Shown: one piece after another, positions 30,040-42,210 of the stretch
Numbering within the stretch: position 1 is the first letter of the stretch
Layout: the number at the start of each line of letters is the position of its first letter
From: Isoetes taiwanensis
Taxonomy: Eukaryota; Streptophyta; Lycopodiopsida; Isoetales; Isoetaceae
Assembly (NCBI GenBank): GCA_021234155.1
Contig: JAJEKV010000004.1
Span: 29,603,305 to 29,667,304, forward strand
Direction: 5' to 3'
DNA length: 64,000 nt
The notes under the pieces: generated by a model
The model's database searches: none
The model's input: the letters and a program-made list of their open reading frames with translations, nothing else
What the model was told of the DNA's origin: nothing
Made by a program: the position numbers and the translations under genes

Positions 30040-30712
30040 ATGAGCGTCACAAAACTGTGTCCGAAATGGTAAGTTCCGACCCTTATCCGCCGTAGTATTT
30101 AGAACCGACTCAGAACCCTAAGCTCCCCCTTTTTTTTTCCAGCAACAACATTATGAATCCCAAGGAGAATAGGGAACAAAGCTGTCTCATGTGGCATTGC
30201 CGTATTTGTGATCGTCAGGTAGGAAAACTCTATTTTTTCTTGCAGCATTTTATAGTGTGTTAGTCATAGATATAGGAGCTTTTCAAAGACAGGTGCTGCA
30301 TTTGAGCAACTTTTGAAAAGACCTCATTTTTAACACTTTTTCTTTTATATGAGCAGTATAAGGCAGATAACAACATTGTCTACTACAAGGAGCATACAGA
30401 GTGGCAAAATACAGTCTCCCAGCATACCATGCCTCGTACTAAAAATGTGTGCTGTAAAAAATGCAACCATCATGAAGCTGCCTTTTGTCAGGTACAAATA
30501 GGGTAGAGAAAAGCATTTCATTTAGAAAAGGAACCAGTTTTTTATGGGACTAATAATATAAGGAAAACCATTTCTTCATATGTTTGCTAATCATTCAGGT
30601 TCAACCTGCTGGTGAAGAAAATGTTAGCCTGCGTTTCCAATGCACCAATGCTAGATGTGGACATCGATGGCTCGTGCGACCAACAGCTCATCAGTTGGAG
30701 GGACTTGGGTAA
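30040..30712 (+). CDS. NRPB9: RNA polymerase II subunit 9-like (NRPB9/RPB9)
   Basis: Four exons: 30040-30068, 30143-30218, 30357-30491 and 30599-30712. All introns are GT-AG and in phase, giving 117 residues (plant RPB9 is about 114). Zinc ribbon 1 uses C7, C10, C29 and C32 (MSVTKLCPKCNNIMNPKE, WHCRICDRQ). Zinc ribbon 2 uses C68, C71, C95 and C100 (PRTKNVCCKKCNHHEAAFCQ, FQCTNARCGHRW). The PRTKN and GHRW blocks are typical of RPB9, which sits at the jaw of RNA polymerase II and helps start-site choice and proofreading. RPC11 and the Pol I homologue fit less well. Oddities: the linker between ribbons is about 7 residues shorter than usual, and a 13-residue tail (LVRPTAHQLEGLG) follows HRW where most homologues end. 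It may be a diverged second copy. Introns exclude a processed copy. Confidence 0.9.
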
Positions 30713-32598
30713 CCAACATGCCTTAGCTGAGTTTCTGAAATAATTATCTTTGCAACCTCTTAGCTGTGTTACATCAAGCAACTTCTTGGTTAACTAGAAC
30801 ATGAGTTTTTTTTTCTGCCCTTAAATTTACAATTTGCTGCAACTTTTTCCGTTGTGCATGCAGGTGCTAAAAATATTATCATCCCTTAAATGAAGACTGC
30901 AAAATCCGAATTATGTACACCTTGTCCATATGGTCACTGTTTTCTGTTTATTTTTTGCACTAATATAACATATAGTTGTATAAGTCCAGATTTATATCAG
31001 ATATAGCAAAGCACTGGTCAAGTGCAATTTGCAGATCTTCATTTTGGAACTCAACACAAACCATAGGCATAAAATGAAATTTCGCATTTCTGCTAAGTTT
31101 TGTATTTGAGGTCTGGCTATCATATTCTGTACTTATTTTGATGTTTTTGCATCTTAATTTTGAACAGTTTTTGGAGCCCTTTATGTCTTAAGTGGGTAAT
31201 GTGATAGCATTTATGCAGTTGTATCGTTCAACTGGTAAATTCAGGTAGGATATAAAATAGGAAGAGGCAAGAGGATCGACTAATTGTAAAATTTCTAAAA
31301 ATGGTAGAGATCATCACTTAGGAAGCAAAATGATGTATTCTAGCTTAAAACGGTACAGGCAACAATCACTATTCAAGTAGTTTAGAATATTGTCAATTGA
31401 AGTTGGACTGAGATCAAGGCAAAGTGACAAGCCTCAAGCTACATATTTTGAAAAACTTGAACGATCAAGTTGGTTTCAAGTATATTGCATGTATAATTTT
31501 GATAGGCTTCACCGCAGTTTGTTCCAATAAGAAAAAAAATGCTTCAATTGGACATTGAGGCATCAGGCTATTCATCAGGCTATTTTGTTTTTGTACATCA
31601 ACAACTCATAAAAATCTTCTTTATTCTCACGTCAAATGGCATAAAGGCGCTCTTATTGATCGCCCTTCATTGATATTGTGCTACCGAGGAGGCCAAGACT
31701 CACGTCATCAATATTTTTTGCTCTTGCATTCCTTGTTTTAATGGCAAATAAGAATATGCTTTTTTTTGTGGAGTTCCCGATCATTGACGACTTGTGTCAC
31801 ATGCTCAAGTTTTTTATCTCCATTTGGACGAACCACCTTGTGCCTCAATGCAGGTAGGACTCTTTCTGGTACTGTCTTTTTACACTTCAGAGTCGTGGAC
31901 AGATCGTATGTATATATTTTTTGGACACACGACATTTACTCTTCAGAGTCGTGGACATATCGTATTTATATATTTTTTGGACACATGACATTACAAGTTC
32001 ATGCAGCCGCTCGAACCACAATATGTTGTTGATATGCAAGTGCAAAGGTATCCTAATACACACGTACAAAGATATGTTACCGATACACAAGTGCGAAGAT
32101 CTAATACAAAAATGAAAAAAGTAGAGAGATTTGCCCAGGGGTGCATCTAAACGGGGCTCTCGACGAGAAGAGATTGAATCATGTTTGGATTTAGCTCTAT
32201 ACGAATGGCCGGATTTATACAAAATATCACTGCTCAAATGTGAACCCTTGAAAAATGTTTATTCTCATGATATGATGCAATTATCTACCCTGCTAGAGAA
32301 GTTACCTTCTGATGTTGGGCAGTTAATCAATTAACGTGCGAACCTCAAAGACCTAAAACTCATGATACCATTATAAAACTCACAACGAAATAGAACATGA
32401 AGTTCATCTTCTACAAGATCGTGGAGAATAGCAAGTAAACACAATCTTCACATGGAATATTACTTCAATCTTTGAGTGAAAGAATGAGAAGGGTGATGAT
32501 ACCTTGGTGAAAACTACTTGGATGCTTCAAAACAGCTTATAGTAGAGGGTAAAGCATATTAATACCGAGATCTGTGCAATTGGTTTGGTAAATTCAAT
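30713..32598. other. Intergenic sequence with short unsupported frames
   Basis: AT-rich and without recognised coding content. A frame at 32131-32334 (+) (MPRGASKRGSRREEIESCLD) has no known match by eye. Confidence 0.45.
31885..31995. repeat. 56-bp tandem duplication
   Basis: CTTCAGAGTCGTGGACAGAT begins at 31885 and recurs at 31941, followed in both by GTATATATTTTTTGGACACA-like sequence. There are about five differences. Confidence 0.9.
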
Positions 32599-33043
32599 TT
32601 GTCTATTGATGGTCAACTTGATGGGTTTAAAAAGAGAGCCTTTTTAACTTATGTGATTCTTCTAGCAAGGCAAAGAATGGTTATTACATCAGAGATTTTA
32701 ACCCTACTAGAGAACACAAGATCCAACCATATTTATGCCTTAGGATATGTCTTCTGGATTGATTCGTGCCATTGCTTGCATCTGCCTGAGCTCTCACAGA
32801 TTGATGGTAGAACGTGGCAGCTGGCTGAAATTTGATGCTGTCCAAAGAATTTGCTCATGTGGTACTGCCATTGAAACTAAAAAGTACGCTATTTACTTCT
32901 GTGCCAAACAAGATAGTATTCGTAATAAATACCATATGATAGATTGGAGTATCCTTCTAGATGCATTGTTTAATCAGCATGATACTTTGCCACATATAGG
33001 CAACTATATTCGTGCACTCCTAGAGAGAGTCGATCCTGGTTGA
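32599..33043 (+). mobile_element. LINE (non-LTR retrotransposon) C-terminal remnant
   Basis: Two frames in succession. One reads SHRLMVERGSWLKFDAVQRI, then CSCGTAIETKKYAIYFC, then IRNKY. This matches the C-terminal zinc-finger region after the reverse transcriptase in plant LINEs, with the pattern HRL-x-E-x-G-R ... R-x-C-x-C ... E-x-x-H/Y-x-x-x-x-C. The second His is replaced (YAIYFC). No reverse transcriptase blocks are seen upstream, so this is a short dead 3' fragment. It is moderately certain; a zf-RVT-like host protein is less likely. Confidence 0.5.
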
Positions 33044-33480
33044 TATATTTTGAGTTCGTCAATACTGCTTAATTTGCATTCGGCACGTTAATAAACTACT
33101 ACTGCTGCTGCTGCTGCAAGAAATTTATCAAGGCAACATTTTCGTGAGAGGTTTGATTTTTGGTATGCTTTGTCAAAAAACTTTTATTGCATAAGTAAAA
33201 CGGAATAGACATTGGTTCTGGCAAGAGAGTAAGTGATAGCAACTGTCCAACATCAGTTTGCTAAGAAATCCTTAGCTAATATATACAAAAGCAATATATG
33301 TGCAGGCTAAGAAGAATTGTGCTCTACAGAAGTGGGACAAGAATAGGTAAGGATGAGTAATGGATAAACAATTTTGGTCCGAGGTTTACATGGCAAAGAT
33401 CCTTTTACCCGTATTTTATTGTGGGACACCTCCCTAGCTCAAGCATCAGGAGTATAAGTATAAAAACGTCACAAAGGTGA

Positions 33481-33682
33481 GTGATCTAGAACCAATAAGC
33501 ATAGGGACATGATGGGGATATCATTCCAAAATCTTCTTGTGTGCATATCAAAAGTGGTGTTCAAGTGCGAAAGTGATCTAGATCTAAGAAGTGATCTAGA
33601 TCTAAGAGGCATAGGGACATGTTGTAGGTAAGGAATTTTGTATGCATATCAAAAGTGGTGTTCAAGTGCAAGCTGCATCTCT
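33481..33682. repeat. Imperfect ~101-bp tandem duplication
   Basis: TGCATATCAAAAGTGGTGTT occurs at 33542 and 33643. GCATAGGGACATG and GATCTAGA words are repeated in the same order. Confidence 0.8.
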
Positions 33683-34599
33683 CGTTCAAGAGTGGATAAA
33701 TGCAATTTGGTTCATTTTGCTCATTATAGCAATTTAGTTCGTTTGGTTTGACGTCTTATGGCAGCTATAAGGCTATGTCGAATGAAAATTGGATAAATGT
33801 ACTTAATTATTTGACCCAATCTTTCTTTAAGCATTTGGTGTCCACACAATACAATTATTTGCTGGGAAAACATTGGAAGTTGTTAATTTTTAACATATGG
33901 TTGTTATAGACCTGGTCTGACATTGAGCAAACTGTTTAAATTAACACATAACAAAGTAGGTCACTTAACAATATCTTTGAGAATATCAACAAAATATCTT
34001 TGACAGAGATTTGATTGTAAAACATCCTTCATAACTGAAACTTCATTATTTATTGAACAGTTGAACATGAACATATATTTACAATCTGCTTTTCCACAGT
34101 ACATTTATCGCGAGTAAATTGTAGCTTTTATGTTGTATGCCACTTTGGTGGTTATAAATGTGGTCTTCGTTGCAATAAGTGTATTAATGCATCATATTAT
34201 GACGTTATAGAATGTAATAGGAATATTTGCAGCGTGTTTGTTCTATTGTACCTTTAAATAAACGAGAACCCCTACTGTGAACAAACTTACCTCTCCTCAG
34301 TTCCTCCACAAATATGAATCCTAGATCCCTCCAGTAGGTTCGTAAATAGTCTCCAAAAGACTCACACCAATAAATATTCTATAACTGTTATGTTTTGGCT
34401 CTAAGAAAATAAATGGAGGATGGATTAATAACGTCTTGAAGACAAATGCTACTTTAAAAAAGTCATCTGTATAGCATTGATCATCCATGGGGGATGGATG
34501 ACTAGATCTTTGTAATGCAGTAAGATTTTTTAAAGTATTTTTTAGATTTCACATGCAAAAAGACCAAGCATGAACAAAGTGAATTACCAATATCAGGAA

Positions 34600-35441
34600 C
34601 TATTAAAATTTCTTAACATGCTTCGTGCTATTGGCACTGCAATGGAATAGGACTGCAATGAACTCTGATCTTGCTGTAGGTAATGCAATCATCAATATCT
34701 ATAGCAAGTACGAAAGTCTTGGAGATGCACAAGAGGCTTTTGATAGCATGTATCAACATAATATCATATCTTGGACTGTAGCACTAGCCGCACATGCGCA
34801 GCATGGGCAAGGAAAATAGCACGTCAAATATTTGAAGAAATGACGGTGCATGGAGTGATACCAAATGAGATTGCCTTTGTAAGCATTCTATGTGCTTGCA
34901 GTTATGCAAGGCTTTTGTACCACTGCTGTCATCATTTTGTCTCTATAAGCCATTGCCGCCAAACCTATAACGGACCACCAAGAATGCGTTGTTGATCTTC
35001 TTGGTTATGCTGGACGGATTGAGGAGACATCAGATTGGATAAAAGGCATGCCATTGCCTTTACTGCTATATCATAAAAGATATTGTTAGGTGCATGTAGA
35101 GTCTAAGGCAATCTGGAGCTTGGTGAACATGCAACACAGATAACCTTCGAATTGGATTCAGAGAATTCAGCTGCATACACATCGTTAATAAGTATGTATC
35201 GTGAAGTTTATAAATGAACAACCTTCCTTTTGGCATCTACGAGGTTGGGGTACATTATAGTTAGATGGCTATAGCATGTTTATAGTACTTGCGCGTTGAT
35301 CAGATACACTTTGTGGAGAAGATAGACCAATTGCATTTGGGGAGTTTTTGAGAGTATGAAAATGAGGAGGATCATTTAGAAGATATTCTCAGAGGCCCTT
35401 CACTGAGTTGTAACAAACTAACAGAAGCAGAATAACTACAG

Positions 35442-35490
<49 letters not shown>
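34600..35490 (+). pseudogene. PLS-class PPR gene remnant ending in an A46 tract
   Basis: Readable PPR blocks are SDLAVGNAIINIYSKYESLG, DAQEAFDSMYQHNIISWT, IFEEMTVHGVIPNEIAFVSI and LCACSYARLL. After more frame changes come ILLGACRV, then GNLELGEHATQITFEL and ENSAAYTSLISMYR, which is the E-motif region. PPR proteins of this kind bind organellar RNA. The remnant covers only the last two or three repeats plus the E region, with at least four frameshifts and stops. A homopolymer of 46 A (35445-35490) ends the block, so it may be a 5'-truncated reverse-transcribed copy. I found no clear target-site duplication. Confidence 0.75.
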
Positions 35491-35492
<2 letters not shown>

Positions 35493-35509
35493 GGCTACAA
35501 CCCGAAACT

Positions 35510-36250
35510 TAAACAATTGGCGAGGCAAAGAGCTGTGCACTTGCAAATGATAACATCCATCCATGATCTATGAGAAGAGGACCATTCAGAAGTCTTTAGA
35601 AATGTTTTGGCTCATTCAACAAATGACGAATCATCAGGTCCAAAGCAAATGAAAGATGCCTACCCATATTATTGACAATAAAAGCTCTGAAGATTAGTGA
35701 GGCATAGAGATGTGCACTTGAATTGATAGCATCTGCCTATTTATTGACGACCAAAAAGTTATGTCCATGATATAAAGTACTAACTCATGGAACTGGCAGG
35801 GTTTCAACAACTGTCAACAATTTAACTTGAACAAAAGCTAGTAGAAAAGAGGATATTCAGAAGTTTCAATGAGGCTTTGGCTCATTAACGATAAACGAAG
35901 GATACAACATATCTAAAGTAGATGAAACTGGGGATGAAATATATATTATTACATATGAAGTTCTAAAAAATAATGTCCCATAGAGGTGCTCACTTGAGTT
36001 GATATCATGTGTCTATGATTAACAATCGAAAGTCGTCCAATGATATTGAGTACCTGGAAGAAAGTAGACGAAGTCTTCAGAATATGCTTAAAGATATAGA
36101 TGTAGAACATGCATACAATACCTTTCTTGAGGTCTCTGGCCATATCCAGCGGCATCCAAAAGGGCAGGAAACCCGGAGGTAGAACCAACATTGCAGCCAG
36201 AAGAAAACTACTGCAAGTCCATATAAAAACATCCATCATCTCTGCATCCA
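35510..36250. repeat. Decayed repeats of ~200-240 bp
   Basis: Three diverged copies share words such as GAGATGTGCACTTGA / GAGGTGCTCACTTGA, then GATA-CATC, then a block reading TTCAGAAGT ... TTTGGCTCATT (near 35525, 35705, 35975). Spacing is irregular. Confidence 0.45.
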
Positions 36251-36269
36251 AGATTGATGGCGAGCTCAA

Positions 36270-39200
36270 TGGTGGTTAGAGACTAAGGAAATCGCTGGCA
36301 GGTATGGCCGTTAGAAGCAACGATGCAGCATAAGCAACCGTGGAGAATTTTTTCCCCTTTTTTAATCAACCTATTTTTTCCTTAGAAACCTATGTGCCCA
36401 TTTAGAAATAAGCATCAAGGAAGAATATTCTAAAAGACTCTTTTCTAGTTGTGCTATATATAAGTGAACAAATGACTTAATGGTAGTGGGGTCAACACAA
36501 ATAATTGTGAAGTTGCAAAATGTACAAAATTTGGTAAAGTTTGAGGTAAAATACAATAAATAGTTTTGGGGCAAGCTATGGCAGCTGATCATTGAAGGTA
36601 AATGTAAGGTAGAGGGTAGGTTAGATGAATAGTACACTCAACGTAAAAATATAGTTAAGGGTAGGGTAAATTAGGATTAGACTCGGTGTAAAAGTAAGGA
36701 GCAGGGTATTCTGCTTCGACGACACAAGAATGTATACATAGGAGTTTCTATAGAGGGTGAGCTCTATACATAGGGGTTTCTCCATACCCAAGGAATGCAC
36801 ATGCCATATATGTATTATATAGGGCGACCACCCCCAAAAAAAAAAAACCCCCCGGCCGCATGTTATGCCACATGCGGCATTCCCTTTCATCTTGTGGTCC
36901 CTATTGCGGGACGCGGGCTGGCAGCATTGATGATGTGTTTTTGAACTGGTGGATGATGTCTACGAAATAAGCTGCTCTGTTCTTGATTTTTGGTGCTCAA
37001 GCTCTCTCAGCATTTTTGACGCCCAAGCTTGAGCTGGGTCGTGTGCTTGGTTTGTATCAGAATGGCAACACGGTGATAGCGTGAACTACAAACTAACAAG
37101 CCTCAGTTCTATTACAAGGCTAACATCTGCCAGAATCAGAAGGCTTCTGGATCAACATATTGATTTTGGTTGAAGTGTTACATCAGGTTCTATCATTGGG
37201 TTCGAAAGGTTAAAACACTGTGTGGTTTTTTCGCTTTGACACAAGCAAGAATCAGTCATGTTTATATCCCTTATCCCTTCAATCCCTGACCATTTTCCAT
37301 TTTGGTTTTGCAGTGGAGATTCCTGATATTTCAGGGGCCATATTTGCCCACTGGAAAAATCAAGTAATTAGAAGTCCAAGAACGCCAGAAGGAGCATAGA
37401 TTTACTAAATACCATAAGGCAATCTCTTGAAGCTAACACAACTCATATACCATTGCTTTTTTATTTCTTTTTGAAAATGGAAGGAAGTAAAAAGCTAGGC
37501 CGACCCTCATTCATGTCTTTGTTCTTTCATTATTTTGTGACCTCTTCTTTCTTCTTAATGTAAGGTGATTTCATCCAGAAGGCTGTATTTTGTATTTGCT
37601 TTAATATTTAGAGTGATTCCAAGAATTTCGTGCAAGGTCGAATAAGATAAAAGTTTTCCTATTTTTTGCGTTGACACCAGCTCTATTTGAAAGTTCATGT
37701 TCTTTTGATCTCTTCTATTAAGCCAAGGTATTAATTTCGGTGTTAATCCAAGGTTCTCATTACTCCATCTTAAAGTTTGCTTCAGTCTGTGTTGTTCAAA
37801 AAGTTTTTTAGTTTATCGAGGCTCGGATTTAGTTTTCGAATTTAGCTTTAAAATCAGAGGCAGTGTTTGTTACAGAATTAAAATTGTCACAATCTTCTTC
37901 GGCTTTGAGACCACACTGAGTTTTGAGTCTAGACCATGTCTAACTTCACGACTTCTGCACCAGAAACTGTATCCAAAGGTTGCAAAATAATTGCAACTGA
38001 TGAAAGCATATGCTCGCATTAATTGTTGGAGTTGGTTCCCCCTTTACCCTCTGCTATTGAGGAGACTCATTAGGCGCAGATCAACCACCAGCAGAGATGT
38101 ATAGCAGCTGATGTTTTTTATGCAGTTGATTAAGTGGTGCAAGCAAGCAATGTATTTCTGTTATATAAACAAACAAGGCAAAGGTAGAAAAACGGGGCTT
38201 TGTATTCGTATAACTCCTAGCGAAAGCAAGTATTTTGCAAGATGAGGCATCAGATTTATGTGGCCTTGACCTAGATATGGTAGCAGCCATATTATTACTT
38301 TTAGTCAGGTAAAGAAGCTTTGCATGGATAGAAACCATATGAATAAACCTGCAATCCTTCCATTAGAAGCAAAATAGATATGGGATAAATTTTGAAATTC
38401 CAAGGGCCTAAGTATGTCTATCAAGAGCTGCATTGTATATTGTTGCATTTGAGTATCTTTAAAGGTTCCTTTTATGTTACTGCATGTAACATGTGTGGTA
38501 AGTAGTATCTTTGAGCTTTTTAGACAAGTACTATAGAATACTAAGAGTTTTGATTTTTTTATGCCTTAGAAACCAATATGGAAAAATGTTCAGTGTTACT
38601 TAGTATATTGATCAAAGTTACATGGTTTTATTGAATAGGTAAATAAATAAATGCAGAATTGTTGCCTAAGCGTGCTCAAAGCTCATTTGCAGTGAGCATC
38701 TGACATGCTAGCTACTTGAAGTACCAGACGTACTTCCTTCAAGAAAGTAGTTCCATTTATAACTTACAAGATCTCTGGTAGTACACAACTATTTACTTCA
38801 TATTGTTTAGATTTTATTCTCCAGTTTGCTTCAATTTTTCTCGGCTTTTGAAGCAATTCTGATATTTTTGCACACGTTCTCATGCTCCTCTTGCAGAATA
38901 TTGTTCAGAAAATATGTTTATCAATTAGAATTATTTTGAGTTAAATTTAGAGGGGTGCTGTAGATGGGAAAAATTTATGGAATGTTTGCAATGATATAAG
39001 GGAGAGCTAAAGCGACATGTTTGACTCTTGATTGTGGCAATGAAGCAACCATGAATAAAAAGGAGTGTGTTCTTTGCAGGTGCATCAGCTTCTGTCTTCC
39101 AGTTTTCATGATCGATTGCTTGGTGGATTATAGGTAAGGAGAAATTTAAATTTAGGCTATGGCAATGTTGAATAAGATATCAAAGGCTTCTATTTGGTAT

Positions 39201-40974
39201 TCAATTTTGGGTTATATCTACAAGGTGTCTATGCATATCTTTTGGTAGATGTTGCATTTTTAGCCAATGAATGCATACTTTTGTCATGATCGCAACATGA
39301 AGGTGCATGAATTGAGTATTCAAAGCCTTTCAAAGAAATCATACAGTTAAGAGCCTTTCAAAGAAATCTTTATCACATACCTGATACTTAGATAGGTACG
39401 TATATAAACCAAGCTACATTTCATTGCATGCTGGAGTACTACATTATGTCTTTTGTCATTTAAATGTTAACTAGATTAGTAGGTGTTCCATTTGTTAAGC
39501 AAATCTACGTGCTTGCATGTTCGACCTCTATAATATTTCATCGGTGCCAAAACCTCTGAAGTCTGATTTTCAAGATCACACCATGCACATTTTTGCGTAA
39601 TAGAGAAAGACTTAAGGGGTATAATTCTATTTCTATGCTTAAAATCCAAATCTATACATAAATTGTTTTTATAGGTACATAAATAGCTTAAAAAAGTACA
39701 ACTCTAACTGACAGGATGCATATGTTTTTGCTTTTCCGTTAATGTTTATAAAGAAAGCATTCATATGGACATGTGTTTTTGTTGAAGATTCTTCGAAATG
39801 CATGCTTCTTTGCAGCTAAGTTGGGGCGAACTAAGTTGGGGCTTGGGTTTCATGAGGAACACAATTGAGTCTCAGGTTAGTTTGAATAGTTTGCATATTT
39901 TTTGATTGAGCAAACATTTCTCTCCATTTAATCAGATAGTAATAGATCAACTATCATTTTAGAGGTGCAAACTTCTCCCATGTCAACTGGAGCTATCGTT
40001 TATGCTTGATGTGTTAGATACATATTAATTTTTTGCACTTAAACATGTAATGACTAAACATGTAATAATGATTTGTTGTTGGCAGCACATGCCTCAGCTT
40101 AGTACATTTGGAGGGACAATATTTGGCAACCATTGTTTCGAACACCCCTATAGGTGACTCACCCCTTATTCCTTAATCTACACCGTACGTAAAGTTCCTC
40201 ATTTGTGGGGTATGCAAGTACAAAATTTGCTATACTGTATAACAGGATTCACAAAATACTATAAGATTTCAAGCGGAATACTATATGGTGTTGATTTCGT
40301 ACGTGCAAAATACAATTATGAGGGCTCTCGCTGCCCTACGTCACCCCCCGTGTGAATATGCACCCAAACCAAAGGGGGTTTAAGGGGGATTTTAATTTAA
40401 ATGTGTTGGACCCAATGGTTGTGTTAATTGAAGGCCCTTTCTAGTTTTGAATTCAAAAACTAGAATTCATTTGAGGCTTTCATCACCTGTAGCTTTTGAA
40501 TTTGATCACAATAAAACAAATAGAACATAAGTAAAAGTTACAATAAAGATAGAGCAGATTGATCCCATTATTATACACAAACATTTTTCAACTGGAATTT
40601 AACAGCAGCCTTTGGCCTCCATGGATTCTTGTGGTGAGAAACCAAAGTGGGAAACTTTTCTGCTTGTTAGCACAAGGATCTAGAAGCCTTGGAATTTGCT
40701 TAATAACTGCCTCAAAATCTAAAAATGCATGGTAATTTTTTGCAATCTTCATTCAGAATGAGCCATAAAACAATATCCAATAGCGCAATCCTGTATTAAT
40801 CAGCTGGTAGGATGTGAAAGCCTACCAAACACGGCCGAAAAATTGCTGTTTTAGCATAGATAACTTAACCAAACATATCCATATCATACACTATCAAAAA
40901 GATCTCGGAGAGAGCTTTCCAACGCAATAAAAATCATCTCAAACAGAGCTCAGAATCAAAAGTTATGATAAGAA
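36270..40974. other. Long gene-poor stretch
   Basis: About 4.7 kb without recognisable coding sequence. A GC-rich hairpin CCGCATG-N-CATGCGG lies near 36855-36876 after an A run. TTCAAAGAAATC and CTTTCAAAGAAATC words are repeated near 39325-39370. Otherwise I see nothing. Confidence 0.55.
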
Positions 40975-41023
40975 ATGTGTTGCCGGCGGGGAAACTGCAC
41001 TACATGCGCCCTTCAAGCCCTTA

Positions 41024-41218
41024 ATGTGCCCATTATGCACCACACACACAAAAAGAGGGCTTTTGTTGTGAGCCATTGGTTGTTGACCATTGGAAAAAAG
41101 GCTAAAATCAATGGCCCTTCATGTGCCCATTATGCACCACACGCACAAAAAAGGGGCTTTTGTTGTGAGCCATTGGTTGTTGACCATTGAAAAAAAAAAG
41201 GCTAAAATCAATGGCTCA
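41024..41218. repeat. 97-bp tandem duplication
   Basis: ATGTGCCCATTATGCACCAC at 41024 recurs at 41121, followed in both by a GTTGTGAGCCATTGGTTGTT block. Only a few changes separate the copies. The open frame across it is an artefact. Confidence 0.9.
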
Positions 41219-41454
41219 GAAATGGTGCACTCTAGATGTACGCATTAGTACATCCATTTGAATACATCACGAAATCATAGGAAAACCTTAGTGAAAAGCG
41301 TACAAAAACACAAAAAAAACCCCTGTTATTATGCTACATATTGTAAAACCATGGTGATGGGCTCTAACAGAGACTTGCAGGGCTAAATGACCTATATTCT
41401 ATATGTATACAACTCCAACTCTAATCTTAATCTTAATCCTAACTATACAAGGAA

Positions 41455-41510
41455 GGAAGGAAGGAAGAAATTTTAACGTCCACGGAACCCAATCGGGTTA
41501 TGGGACCATT
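41455..41510 (-). mobile_element. Retroposon 3' end with (TTCC)n tail
   Basis: On the minus strand TCCCATAACCCGATTGGGTT, CCGTGGACGTTAAAATTT and then (TTCC)n run towards 41451. The same 3' core is found at 41713-41760 with a different tail. Only the last ~50 bp is recognisable. Confidence 0.45.
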
Positions 41511-41704
41511 CTCATGCAAATAATGTAAAAATATTTCATGAATCATTTATAGGACACTTTTGTGTACCAACAATATAAAAAAAATACATTATGAATCACT
41601 GTGAACTTTTATGCTACTTAATGTGTGTCACAAATTGTTTACTATAAACCCTTTTGTGTTCAATGCCATTGATTGAACAACAAATGAATTAAACAACAAA
41701 CAAA

Positions 41705-42210
41705 AAGATAAGATAAGATAAGATGAATTTTTACGTCCACGGGAACCCAACGGGTTATGGGACGACACATGCAAGGGCAACAACCCATCTAAAACCTGGG
41801 GAGTAGGCCCCATCACCAAACACAATAACCAAATATTAGAAGGCTACCAAGAATAAGATAAGATAATGCTAATGCTAGTGGCAAATTTATGCTTCTAAAA
41901 TTATCTAGACATAGCCAGTCCAAGGATTGGGAGGCCATTGATCTAGAATAATTGCTGCGCCTCCCCTGTACACTGCTCATTTCTTTTGCAGGCAGGCTGC
42001 CCTCACCTTGCAGAGCTCCTCCTTACGGTTACACAATTGAAGAGGGGAGAGGTCCTCCTGTACTGAGAAACTAGTCCCTCTGAGATGGTTTCCATGCTGA
42101 AGAACATGTAAGCGGCTAAGAGTGTCTTGAAACCGAACCAAAAGATGGCGAGGACGATTAGGTCTTGCCGCTCCCACCCTAGTAGCAGAGACAACTCCAC
42201 CAGCCTTCAC
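41705..42210 (-). mobile_element. LINE/SINE-like element, ORF fragment and 3' end with (TTATC)n tail
   Basis: A minus-strand frame from 42210 to 41977 has VRFQDTLSRLHVLQHGNHLR followed by GTSFSVQEDLSPLQLCNRKE, like the region of plant L1 ORF1 proteins (F-x-S-x-x-DL-x-P). After a gap comes TCCCATAACCCGTTGGGTTC, CCGTGGACGTAAAAATTC and (TTATC)n. Related AGATA/AGATAAG microsatellite sequence also lies at 41848-41868, so the element may be bounded there. No reverse transcriptase is present. Confidence 0.4.

Noticed and set aside
40975-41190. 71-codon frame with Cys and His
   Set aside because: It is produced by the 97-bp tandem duplication; the internal repeat mimics a zinc-finger pattern.
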